From Agrostemma githago (taxonomy: Eukaryota > Streptophyta > Magnoliopsida > Caryophyllales > Caryophyllaceae), in the NCBI GenBank assembly GCA_958450325.1, contig OY288244.1, forward strand, positions 38,129,424-38,193,423: a stretch of 64,000 nt of DNA, given 5' to 3'. Of this stretch, positions 43,047 to 52,870 are shown one piece after another. How positions within the stretch are numbered: position 1 is the first letter of the stretch; every line of letters starts with the position of its first letter. The notes below the pieces were generated by a model that was given only the letters and a program-made list of their open reading frames with translations, had not been told where the DNA came from and made no database searches. Made by a program: the position numbers and the translations under genes.

Positions 43047-44184
43047 TGATGTGAGTTGATATGAACTTTGAAACAAGAATGTAAAGATGGATTAGTATTC
43101 TGAAATGGACGTGAAACAAGTAACCAAAACAGTAGGTAAAGATAGTTTGAGGAGGAATAAACCGTAACCAAAGGATAGTATGCTAAGTGAAGTAGACCTA
43201 TACTTCAACAAAGCGCTTTGCTAGATCAAACACTCGATTGAAATAGCGAGTTTAGAGCTTGTAACGCGACTCACTCTAGACCTTGTCTTGTAAACTACAA
43301 AGACGAAACAAAAGGAAGCTCAAAGCTTAACTTTTACTTGGTTTTTAATTTGCAAATTGGATGTTTTATTCCTTCAAATGACCGGCTATATATAGCCTAC
43401 AAGAGCCTTTAAACCGGCTGGTCAAGGGTGACAATAACAAAGTACAATGGTGACAAAAACAAAGCTTAAGCCTAATGTGAACTAGGAGCTAAGAACAAGG
43501 CTAGGAGCTAATAACAAAGTAATGTAAACATGGAGCTAATAACAAAGCTAAGAGAGCATTAAGGTGTGGCTGGTGTGAACATGGAGCTAATAACAAAGCT
43601 TCATTTGGACGTGCACACCAAGTGAACACAACCAGCTTCAAACGTCCTCTTTAACCCCGGTGCTTTCCCATGCACAGCTGACTTGTTCGGACCATAACTT
43701 TGTCAATACTTGTTCAATGAGCCTTCATGAATAGTCATTGGAAAGATAAGCTCGAAATCTATCTCCTCCATTTTGAATGACTACGAAAATCCAAGTATAA
43801 CTCGAGATATGAGCTGATCAAAACAATGCTGCAAAATGAACTCGCATCCGAAATTCCCATGCTTGAATGGGTGTGAACCTAAGTTAATGCCTTCATATAT
43901 CCTTGACTATTTGCTCCTTTATTCCGCTCAAACTCGAGCTAGCTCCATAATTGAAGACGACTCTTTATTCGTGCTAATGTAGCTGGACTATAGTTAAGTA
44001 GGAGCTGGTATTACTTCGTTGAGCTCTTTAGTACTTCCTTACTAGGATTAGTAGCTTCTTGATTCGGGTCAATTGTAGTAGGCATACTACTAATCTGGCA
44101 AGAGGTGTTAGTGTGGCTGAACTAAGACTATGAGGAGCTAAGGTGACTTTAATGAACTCTTTGGTAGCTCCTTGATTCGGATCA
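43047..44184 (-). repeat. 3' LTR of D5 (1,138 bp)
   Basis: Hybrid D type. One visible difference from the 5' LTR is GATATGAGCTG against GATATGGGCTG near 43808 and 46604. Confidence 0.93.
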
Positions 44185-45800
44185 TCTCCTCCCCCTTTAG
44201 AAGGAATTGTCCTCAATTCTGAACAGCCATCTTCATTAAGATAAAGAGCAAAATCTCCCACTTTGGACGTGGTATGAACTTCATAACTATCCGGCAACTT
44301 CATCTTGCAAGTATTGTTGTATACCTTGTATGGAACTTCTGTTTGTGGCTTCCACTTGGTCTTCCTTTTGCTTGAAAACCTCTCCTTTTTCAAGTGAACC
44401 AAAACCAAGTCATCCTCTTGGAAAAGTCTCGGTTTTCTGTTTTTGTTGGACCTTCTTTTGTAGGCTTCTTTGATCCTCTCCCGAATCACTTCTCTAACGT
44501 ACAAGTCAGCCCCTTTGCTAGCTTCATCTGTTGGGTAACAAACACCAAAATGAGTCATTTCGAAAAATGGTAAGTACTCCCTTGTTCTGAAAGGACTCCT
44601 TGAGAACGGCTTTGTTAAGCATTTGCTCCCAATGTTCTGATTAATCCCTTGTATCTTTAGCAAAAAGAAGTGTTCTCTTATCACCTCTAAGGTCTTGGTC
44701 ATGTCAAAAGTTTCAGCTGGTCTTTCTCCATGAGTTTCTCTAGTTATACACTCTGAAATAGGATGCCTTGGGACACAACGATGGTTTCTTGTAAAAGGAA
44801 GATCTACCTGCAAAACAAACTCAACAAAAGTACCAAGAACACCATCCTTGCACTCGGTGAGTACATCAGCATCCATGGAGTCCTTCAAGGTCTCAAATCC
44901 AAGCGTGCTTGCATCTAAAGTGGATGATTGTGTGTAGTGACAAGATAGAGCATTAGCCACGACTTTGCTCTTAACACCTTCATGCCTTAAGACTGCATGA
45001 TCTTCCCTAGGTGTCAATCCAGCTGGTAATTCATTAGGAATGACTAAACCCAGTTCCTTTGGCAACTCCTCGAATTGTTTCCTTCCAAACCCATTATCCA
45101 TCCTAAATGGTTCCTCTATAGTACCCATGTCAAGGACACGTTCCCCCTCTTTTAAAGCCTGTTCTACTTCACTCTCAATGGTAAGGTTAGGCTTATTGGT
45201 TTTGTTGGAGGTCATAGCTCTAACAGCTTGGGGAGTCATAGGTTTTAGAATGATTTTCTTTCCCTTATCCCTTAACTCGTATTCGTTTTTTCTCCCATGG
45301 TGTACTACATCCCTATCAAACTGCCAAGGACGTCCCAAAAGTATATGACAAGCATCCATAGGAATGACATCACATAAAACTTCATCGACATAAGACCCTA
45401 TAGTTAACCCTACTCTCACCCGTTCTGTGACTCTAATTTTGTTTCCATCATCCAGCCAATGTAATGCATATGGTCTAGGGTGATTAGTGGTGGTTAGGCC
45501 TAACTTAGTTACCATTTCAGTGGATGCAACATTTGTACAACTACCTCCATCAATGATTAAGCTACACCATTTGCTGTTAACTAGACACTTAGTGTGAAAA
45601 AGTTGGTTTCTTTGCTCGGTGTTGTGTGGAATGGGGTTAGCATGAAGTGTACGTAGTACTAAAACATTACCATACGTTGGGAGCTCATAGTCTTTTCTTT
45701 CTTCCTTCTTTTCTCCCAAGTAGACTTCCGGACCAGATGCGCCATGGGACTTAGAAAGACTCATGATGCTTGATTCTTCAAAGCTCACAACTCCTGCCAT
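44028..45800 (-). CDS. Mini-Pol protein of D5 with intact protease Asp
   Basis: Intact 590-codon frame from ATG 45800 (MAGVVSFEESSIMSLSKSHG). Protease IIDGGSC is intact, LLGRPWQ present. Organisation is as in D1, with the RNase H-tail relic VVANALSCHYTQSSTLD, the degenerate zinc region, RSNKNRKPRLFQEDDLV and the LTR-encoded tail. The short N-terminal relic resembles D1/C1, while the later part (for example KDGVLGTF, TERVRVGLTIG) has its own replacements, so D5 is a third D sublineage. Confidence 0.85.
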   Translation of the reverse strand: MAGVVSFEESSIMSLSKSHGASGPEVYLGEKKEERKDYELPTYGNVLVLRTLHANPIPHNTEQRNQLFHTKCLVNSKWCSLIIDGGSCTNVASTEMVTKLGLTTTNHPRPYALHWLDDGNKIRVTERVRVGLTIGSYVDEVLCDVIPMDACHILLGRPWQFDRDVVHHGRKNEYELRDKGKKIILKPMTPQAVRAMTSNKTNKPNLTIESEVEQALKEGERVLDMGTIEEPFRMDNGFGRKQFEELPKELGLVIPNELPAGLTPREDHAVLRHEGVKSKVVANALSCHYTQSSTLDASTLGFETLKDSMDADVLTECKDGVLGTFVEFVLQVDLPFTRNHRCVPRHPISECITRETHGERPAETFDMTKTLEVIREHFFLLKIQGINQNIGSKCLTKPFSRSPFRTREYLPFFEMTHFGVCYPTDEASKGADLYVREVIRERIKEAYKRRSNKNRKPRLFQEDDLVLVHLKKERFSSKRKTKWKPQTEVPYKVYNNTCKMKLPDSYEVHTTSKVGDFALYLNEDGCSELRTIPSKGGGDDPNQGATKEFIKVTLAPHSLSSATLTPLARLVVCLLQLTRIKKLLILVRKY

Positions 45801-45825
45801 GCTTACGTATAAATGGATGACCAAA

Positions 45826-45837
45826 GCTCTGATACCA
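45826..45837 (-). promoter_or_regulatory. Primer binding site of D5
   Basis: Minus-strand TGGTATCAGAGC, intact. Confidence 0.9.
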
Positions 45838-45841
45838 CTAA

Positions 45842-46979
45842 TGATGTGAGTTGATATGAACTTTGAAACAAGAATGTAAAGATGGATTAGTATTCTGAAA
45901 TGGACGTGAAACAAGTAACCAAAACAGAAGGTAAAGATAGTTTGAGGAGGAATAAACCGTAACCAAAGGATAGTATGCTAAGTGAAGTAGACCTATACTT
46001 CAACAAAGCGCTTTGCTAGATCAAACACTCGATTGAAATAGCGAGTTTAGAGCTTGTAACGCGACTCACTCTAGACCTTGTCTTGTAAACTACAAAGACG
46101 AAACAAAAGGAAGCTCAAAGCTTAACTTTTACTTGGTTTTTAATTTGCAAATTGGATGTTTTATTCCTTCAAATGACCGGCTATATATAGCCTACAAGAG
46201 CCTTTAAACCGGCTGGTCAAGGGTGACAATAACAAAGTACAATGGTGACAAAAACAAAGCTTAAGCCTAATGTGAACTAGGAGCTAAGAACAAGGCTAGG
46301 AGCTAATAACAAAGTAATGTAAACATGGAGCTAATAACAAAGCTAAGAGAGCATTAAGGTGTGGCTGGTGTGAACATGGAGCTAATAACAAAGCTTCATT
46401 TGGACGTGCACACCAAGTGAACACAACCAGCTTCAAACGTCCTCTTTAACCCCGGTGCTTTCCCATGCACAGCTGACTTGTTCGGACCATAACTTTGTCA
46501 ATACTTGTTCAATGAGCCTTCATGAATAGTCATTGGAAAGATAAGCTCGAAATCTATCTCCTCCATTTTGAATGACTACGAAAATCCAAGTATAACTCGA
46601 GATATGGGCTGATCAAAACAATGCTGCAAAATGAACTCGCATCCGAAATTCCCATGCTTGAATGGGTGTGAACCTAAGTTAATGCCTTCATATATCCTTG
46701 ACTATTTGCTCCTTTATTCCGCTCAAACTCGAGCTAGCTCCATAATTGAAGACGACTCTTTATTCGTGCTAATGTAGCTGGACTATAGTTAAGTAGGAGC
46801 TGGTATTACTTCGTTGAGCTCTTTAGTACTTCCTTACTAGGATTAGTAGCTTCTTGATTCGGGTCAATTGTAGTAGGCATACTACTAATCTGGCAAGAGG
46901 TGTTAGTGTGGCTGAACTAAGACTATGAGGAGCTAAGGTGACTTTAATGAACTCTTTGGTAGCTCCTTGATTCGGATCA
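45842..46979 (-). repeat. 5' LTR of D5 (1,138 bp)
   Basis: Hybrid D type; outer end followed by TTTTG, after which E's 3' LTR resumes at 46985. Confidence 0.93.
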
Positions 46980-47463
46980 TTTTGTCACCTTAACCAGCCG
47001 GTTTAAGGGTCCTTTTGTAGGCTATATATAGCCATCTAGTTGAATGAATAAGACATCCAATTTGCATATCAAAAACCTGAGTAAAGCTAAAGCTTTCTTT
47101 TACGTCCTTGTTGTTTACAAGACAAAGTCTAGAGTAAGTCGCGTTACAAGCTCTAAACTCGCTACTTCAATCGCGTGTTTGATTTAGCACCCGCTTTGTT
47201 GGAGTATAGGTCTACTTCACCTAGCATACTATCCTTGGTTACGGTTTATTCATCCTTAAAACTATCCTTTCATTCTGTTTTGGTTACTTGTTTACGTTCC
47301 ATTTCAGAATACTAATCCTACTTCACATTCTTGTTTCAAAGTTCATATCAACTCACATCAAGAATTTATTTGTCTCCTTGTGGATACGATCCTGACTTCC
47401 CTAGCTATATTTTTAGTTAGACCTAAGTTGGTTATATTTGATAGGTGTACGATTAGCTTATCA

Positions 47464-47639
47464 CCTCCCTAGACTCGATAAGATAGAAGACAAGACATTT
47501 ATTATTATTATTTTGGTCTAGGCCCTAAGATGAACTAGACTCTGACTAAGACCGGTCATGCCTTTAGAGGTTATCCGGATCGTGATACTGACCCTGAATG
47601 CTCTTCAGACTTCAACATCTGTCACATCCATCGGGAGAT
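47464..47639. other. T1 spacer right of solo LTR G
   Basis: Begins with the right CCTCC duplication. An ATT microsatellite-like run (47500-47514) is present. No gene seen; it joins 17632 in the pre-insertion sequence. Confidence 0.4.
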
Positions 47640-48316
47640 GTTCCCCTTGAGCGGCGTCTGGGATTTGTTCTTACAGGTGACTTGTTGCGGGGCTTAAAGT
47701 GACTTGTGACAACTACTGATGTCAAAATTTCTCCTTCAGCCACCGAGAAGGTGAAGTCTACCTTTTGTCGCTTTACCGGAGAGAACATTCATGTCTCAAT
47801 TAGCTCTTCGATGACATGTTTCAATGTGAAACATGCCTCGGTGTCGTGTCCATTCCCTTGATGGAAAAGACAGTATAGGTTGGGGTTCCAAGTCTTACTC
47901 CTCTTACCGATCGGCGGATCTGGAGTAGGACCTAAAGGCTAGAGCGATCCTTGATCTATTAAATGTTTGAGAGCCTTGGTGTAGGTCGAGCCGATCTTAG
48001 TAAACTCTTTTCGGGGTATTTTTGTTTTAATGGGTAACATTTTGCGGGGTGTGGGAGTTATTTATCTTCTGGGAGACGCCGCCCCGACGGAGTATCGGGG
48101 TGATCCGTTCGGAGTGGGTTCCTGGGTGTGGTAGTTGATTGAATTGGTATTTGTCTCATTCTCTGTTCCACCACTTTCGAGGAAATTGAGGCGGTCGTCG
48201 ATGTGATGAACGAAGCAGGACAAGCGATCTATCGTGGTTTGAACGTTGTGCACCACCTCAGTTAAGGTATTAACGTCGATGCAGAGGTTCTCAATTACTC
48301 CTGGTTCTGCGGACAT
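47640..48316 (-). pseudogene. Gag remnant of T1 with capsid core deleted
   Basis: The ATG at 48316 starts MSAEPGVIENLCIDVN, an N-terminal Gag-like helical stretch of 85 codons to 48062. It is followed, in another frame, by FTKIGSTYTKALKHLIDQG (about 48020-47960) and the zinc knuckle CLFHQGNGHDTEAC (about 47875-47835), which has the form CX2HX4HX4C, as in T2 (CQYHRGNGHDTEKC). The central capsid region present in T2 gag is missing, and stops interrupt the remnant. Confidence 0.7.
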
Positions 48317-49951
48317 GTTGGGGAAGGATTTCTGCAAGATGGTGCCGAGGATCAGGAAGATTTCGCCGGTCGTCTTAGAGACTTGAAGGATGCTCGCGAC
48401 CGAGCGACGCGGAAATGAGACCTTTGACTCGTGTGTACGGACATTGGCTGAGGGACTCAGGTGCTTTAGACTCTTGGTGTATTCAGCGAAACGCCTAGTG
48501 AATCTTAGGTTTCTACAACGAGACGATTTGACACAAACCTCGGTGGTGAGGTTCAAAGAGGACTTCCGAAATAAGACGACCCAAAATGTAAGACCTCGAG
48601 TAGAGGCGATCCTAGTAACTAACATAGACAGTTCGCGGTTGTACGACGTAAGAGGTTGCTCGCGATCCCGACTCAGGATCAAAGAACTTTGATGTATGCT
48701 TCTTCCGAAAATGACCAATTTTGCAAATTTTTTTTAAAGGATGCATGATTTGTAAAAAAATAGTGCGACGATGGCGTGACGACATCGCTCGTGACGTAAA
48801 CGTGTGTTGCTATTCGTGTGTGTGGGAAATCTGGCGATTACGAAGTGTAAATTTTTTTTTTAAAGGAGTACAGTTCTCAAGGGGAACCGGTTTTGAAAAC
48901 GATTACGTGACTCCGTTATCGAAAGTACTATTAATTAGCTAGTTCGATACTTCGTGGTAGAGCATGAAGCTTAGTGACAGTGTTAAAAGTGTGACTAAAT
49001 CCTTAATGGGGGATTTAGGTGGTGAATAGTGTTTTAGGAAAATCTTTCTTTTTAGAAACAACTTTTAAAACTAGTGACCCACGTTCGTCAGTTGTGTTAA
49101 CTAGCATTTAACGGTGAGAGGGTGCATAAAAAAAGTTGTTTTGAAGGTGTGACCATTTTTCGAGTTCCTTGACTTCATTAATTTAAGTTTCGGGTTGAGT
49201 TAACGGTATGTGTGTAAAAAACATTTTTTTAAAAAAAATAAGAAATGTAACCGTTTATTGTACCTCGATCCCATTGATCGGGAGCCTCGGTGGTATTAAC
49301 GATATTCATTGTTGATGGGTTTTAATTTGGCCAAGGTGATGGCATTGAAAACATTATACTTTTATTTTATTTTATAAAAAGTGGTGAGTGTAAAATTTGC
49401 CACGATGACGGCACCTAAAAATGTTTTCCCTTTTTAGAAATCACGATTTGACCGGAGTATCGGCATTTAAAAGGTCGTTTTTGAAAAGATGGGGTATTTT
49501 TCGAAAACGGAATTGGGTGCGGTTGAATATGTTGGCGTGGTTGAATCCAGATTTTAAGTGTTTTATTTGGGTTGTTTGCAAGCACGCTAAACATAACTAG
49601 GAATGCGTACACTCATGCAGGATGCAGACACGGGTAGGTTAGGGTAGGCTACCGCCCACGAATAGTCCTTACTTAGGCATTGACAAATCGTTTAGGGAGA
49701 AGAGTGTCATACCGTCTGTTCAAAACTATCCGCTTATTAATCCCGAGGGTTACGCATTAGGTGGCCAGAGCGTCAATCGAGGATCTCTCCGCGTGTCACT
49801 AAAGATCTTAGCGCGAAGAGGTCGATGGTCCTGATATCGGTTAGGGTGGGCTTTTCAGGGCCAAAACCTGTATGGACCACAACTAGGAACTAAGAAACGA
49901 GCTTCACCGACCTTGTTCAAGTTACACCACCGCTGGAAATTTGTTTCCAAG
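48317..49951 (-). other. Leader region of T1
   Basis: Between primer site and gag remnant, read right to left. AT-rich with several homopolymer runs (for example 49216-49236). No supported gene; long leaders are usual in Tat elements. Confidence 0.5.
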
Positions 49952-49969
49952 TCCCCAGCGGAGTCGCCA
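49952..49969 (-). promoter_or_regulatory. Primer binding site of T1 (Tat type)
   Basis: Minus-strand TGGCGACTCCGCTGGGGA, identical to that of T2 at 52853-52870. In Tat/Ogre elements this sequence is taken as complementary to an Arg tRNA 3' end. It lies three bases from the LTR end ...GTCCACA. Confidence 0.85.
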
Positions 49970-49972
49970 AAC

Positions 49973-50262
49973 TGTGGACGTCCGTCCGCACCGCCCGACG
50001 CCCCGCGCGCGCCCGCACGGGACCGACCCGGTTTTTCAACGTGTGGCGGCGGCCACCCACGCGCCCCCTCCCTGTCGGGGGCCGGTCCGATCTCGCGTAC
50101 GGGGCAAAGTGTCGGAACTCGATTCGGATGACTATCCGGACTTGTACTAGACGGGTGCGGGCACCTGTGTTTCCGTTTGTGAATCGATCAAGTCGTGGTT
50201 GTAAATGTTTAAAGGCCTATTCATTTGGTAAGGCGACCTTTTTGGTGAACTGAATTGGTTGC
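49973..50262 (-). repeat. Partial 5' LTR of T1
   Basis: The sense 3' end ...CGTCCACA is at 49973. The LTR runs right until T2's LTR starts at 50263, so only about 290 bp are present. It is strikingly GC-rich at 49978-50110, as is the 3' end of the T2 LTR. The remainder presumably lies beyond T2, outside the window. Confidence 0.65.
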
Positions 50263-50661
50263 TGTAGACACCCGCATTTTGACTGCCAGGTGTCTATGGC
50301 AGTCTCCGACAAACACCCGATGATGATCGGACGCAAACGTGACTTGGTATAATCGGATTTGGGCTCGGAATCAATAATATCCGACATGGACTTTTAGCGG
50401 AGTAATAATCTCACAAAACAGACCTCAAATCCAGGCCCAGTGGGTCGTTCCGAGCAAAATAAGACTAATTTGGGCCAAAACCGACACCAAAAATAAATCT
50501 CGTCTTTTAGCGACCGGGTCAAAACCCGGTCAAGGGCGAACCCGTCACACAAACCAGCCAAGTTCAGCTTCTAGAAAGTTGCGCCCAAATCAGAAATTCA
50601 AAATGCAAAATCAAGTCAAAAGTCAACCCTTCCTAAATTAACCCTAATCACACCCCTACTC

Positions 50662-50669
50662 TATAAATA
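50662..50669 (+). promoter_or_regulatory. Probable TATA box in T2 LTR
   Basis: TATAAATA in CTCTATAAATACCCC, about 400 bases into the LTR; the T3 LTR has CTTATAAATACCTCC at the matching place. Transcription would start about 30 bases downstream. Confidence 0.7.
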
Positions 50670-51522
50670 CCCCACTAATCACCACCATTTGAAGAATTTT
50701 TTCAGCATTAGAAAGCCTTAAAAAAGCTGAAACATAAGCCTTAAAAAACCTCTTTCACCCTACAAAATTCTACCCTAATCCTCCTAAACATCCCACACTA
50801 CAACCCTAAGCAAAAACCATACAAAAACCGAGCCATTTTGCTCTCAACCAAACCGGCACACACACACACACACACGCATATACACACCATAACTCACATT
50901 CATCCTCGATACTCCGGCGTTCCGTCGCTATTCACGAGTCTATTTTCGAGGCCTATACCAAGCATGTATGTTGAGGGTGTCCTAAACCCCATCTCGATCC
51001 TTTTTTTTACTTTGTTACTATTTACATTTTCGCGTTATTTATGTTATAATTATACTAATATCGTAATACTAACACTAACACAACGCTAACACTTTTATTT
51101 CTCGCATACTAACTTTATTTTATCGTCATTAACACTATCATACCGTGTATATATATATATATACTAATACTAAAACTCGGTTTCAAATCCGTTTGACTAC
51201 GATGATTGCCTAAAGTCCGTCTAATCCCTTTACGAGTAACGACGGAGGTGGAGCCCTTTCGAGGAGCCCCGCCCCAATGTTCTCAAGGGCGTGACGTGAT
51301 TGCAATCGGTCGTAGTTGAACGCATTCGATCCCATTTCAATTAGTACGAAACCCGTTGACACGAAAATCGACATCACATAATCCGAAAGGGCTAGTTTCG
51401 ATGTCGTGACGTAGAGGGATACAATTTCGTCACTAATTCAAAATTCTTAACCTATAAAAAAACATAAGTCGAGTAAATAAATCCGTATTGGCACGCGATT
51501 ATAAAAATTGACGAGTTTTCGA

Positions 51523-51714
51523 CAAATAAAAAAGTGCCTGACCAGACCCGCACGCGAGTCGCGCGACCAGCCATGCGACTCGCGGGCAGGCCTGTTTGGC
51601 CGAGCCTACTTTTTCTCAATTTCAAATAAAAAAGGCACCCGACCAGACCCGCACGCGAGTCGCGCGACCAGCCATACGACTCGCGGGCAGGCCTGTTTGG
51701 CCGAACTCATTTCT
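51523..51714. repeat. Tandem duplication of a palindrome-bearing 100-bp unit in T2 LTR
   Basis: Two copies with a period of 100-101 bp, each containing ACCAGACCCGCACGCGAGTC, then GCGCGACCAGCCAT and GACTCGCGGGC. GCGAGTCGC and GCGACTCGC form an inverted pair within each unit. One visible difference between copies is CCATGCG against CCATACG. Confidence 0.85.
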
Positions 51715-52852
51715 TTTTTTTTCGACTTTCTACCCTACTCGGTCCTTACATTAACATGCGACCTTCGCGACATACGACCACATTTTAAAACTCGTCTTTT
51801 CTTTACGACTTTTTTTAGTCAACGCGTGTAAAGACCATCACGTGAACCCATTTTTTCTAAAATTCATACTCATGCACATCACTAAAAGAAACGACTTTGA
51901 TCGACGGTCTCACACTATTAATTTGTGTCGACGACTCTTTAGTCGTATCCGACACATAATTAATTTAGACTTCATTTTTCGAGGTGATAAGTCGGGACAA
52001 GACATCGAAGTTCGAGATCGGGTTAGACTCACGCCTAGGTCTCGAACCTCCGTCCTTTGATTAATGTGCAATATAATGCGTAATTAATTAAGGTTAGTCC
52101 GTCTAATTAATTCACGATCTAGCGAACATTTATTATATACGGGTCTTTGTCGAGTGTATTTTATTTCTCGCTTTTCTTACTTACTTTATTATTTCATTTA
52201 ATCGTTATAATAATCGTTGTATTGTGAATTCCGGGTTGTATTTCCGCCCGTGTAACTTGTACGTTACTTATTTCCGAGTTTCGTTTATTTACTTGCTTAT
52301 CGCTTTATAAATGAACCTCGCATGCTAAATCACTTCGACCATAATTAGATGTATTAAATGACGTAATTCATATATAATTCACATGCTTAGCCCGAAAACG
52401 CTGTTTGCATATCATTTTATCATTTTACTAGCGCGCGTACACGAACACGAACGATGTCTTAGTAGAGGCCGCCATGTGCGGGCGGGGTTGGGTGTCCTTA
52501 GTGGGCTTCCCAACACGTACCCTCACCCCTTACTCAGAACCTTGGTTTCCGGATGTCCGAAACCCTTGGCGCACGAGAGTCATTCTATATACGAAAGCCG
52601 GCATAGACGGTATCGATATTGCAATGCAAAGGGACGAGCCCAATGAACTCTGAAATCGAAGTGGGCTTACTTTGTGTATAGCCCATGACGACATAGAGTG
52701 GGCTCGTATGGTTCCGAATAACCACAAAATTCGGTGGCGACTCCATTTTGACTTAAATTTCGAACCCGAGAACAATCTCACCACGAGATTCATTCGCCTA
52801 CCCAAACCCGCGCGTGGCCGCGTCGGGGTGGACCTACGTCATGTCCACAATT

Positions 52853-52870
52853 TGGCGACTCCGCTGGGGA
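52853..52870 (+). promoter_or_regulatory. Primer binding site of T2
   Basis: TGGCGACTCCGCTGGGGA, 18 bases, three bases after the LTR end. Identical to T1's site; Arg-tRNA type as in Tat/Ogre elements. Confidence 0.88.

Larger units (their letters stand above)
43047..46979 (-). mobile_element. Element D5: complete short element inside E's 3' LTR
   Basis: 3,933 bp on the minus strand: 3' LTR 43047-44184, frame 45800 to 44028, primer site 45826-45837, 5' LTR 45842-46979. Target duplication TTTTG. The two LTRs are both 1,138 bp and near-identical by eye. Confidence 0.94.
18997..47360 (+). mobile_element. Element E: gag-less chromovirus-like element hosting C2, D3-D4 and D5
   Basis: Outer ends TGATCCGAAT (18997) and ACTCACATCA (47360), with perfect AGAAT duplications (18992-18996 and 47361-47365). 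After removing the three guests and their duplications it is about 4.95 kb: 752-bp LTRs on both sides and a gag-less Pol. C2 sits in the 5' LTR, D3 in the RT/RNase H region and D5 in the 3' LTR. The primer site carries one mismatch, and Pol has three frameshifts. Confidence 0.93.
42671..47360 (+). repeat. 3' LTR of E (752 bp, split by D5)
   Basis: Consists of 42671-43046 and 46985-47360 with TTTTG duplicated (43042-43046 and 46980-46984). The total of 752 bp equals the 5' LTR. Preceded by GGAGGAGGAGA. Confidence 0.93.
17633..47463 (+). repeat. Solo LTR G (unrelated family), split by element E
   Basis: LTR TGATGCGTGT...AGCTTATCA, flanked by perfect CCTCC duplications (17628-17632 and 47464-47468). 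Its own sequence is 17633-18996 plus 47366-47463 (about 1.46 kb); the 28.4 kb between is element E with its nested guests. No internal coding region is attached, so it is a solo LTR. U3 holds three 16-bp palindromes of the type ATAGTCGAACGACTAT (18038-18053, 18058-18073, 18079-18094; the third imperfect). I cannot name the family, and orientation is assigned only by analogy. Confidence 0.85.
13474..50262 (-). mobile_element. Element T1: decayed Tat-lineage Ty3/gypsy element, interrupted
   Basis: Minus-strand element split by solo LTR G and everything inside it (17633-47463). Reading 5' to 3' on the minus strand: partial LTR (50262 to 49973), primer site, leader, gag remnant, spacer, then beyond G the second RNase H and integrase remnant (17300 to 15687), a tandem-repeat-rich 3' untranslated region, and an antisense ORF on the plus strand (13474-14966). 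Protease, RT and first RNase H are missing. Assigning both halves to one element rests on their joining through G's CCTCC duplication in the same orientation; two adjacent Tat fragments remain possible. Confidence 0.7.
50263..52849 (+). repeat. 5' LTR of T2 (2,587 bp)
   Basis: TGTAGACACC...ATGTCCACA, ending three bases before the primer site. Its first 250 or so bases match the T3 LTR (minus strand from 63934), including GATGATGATCGGACGCAAAC. Contains a TATA box (50662-50669), a CA microsatellite (50858-50874) and a 100-bp tandem duplication. The 3' end is GC-rich. Confidence 0.85.

Noticed and set aside
49978..50110. GC-rich block as a CpG-island promoter of a host gene.
   Set aside because: It lies at the end of the T1 LTR next to the primer site, and the T2 LTR end is likewise GC-rich.
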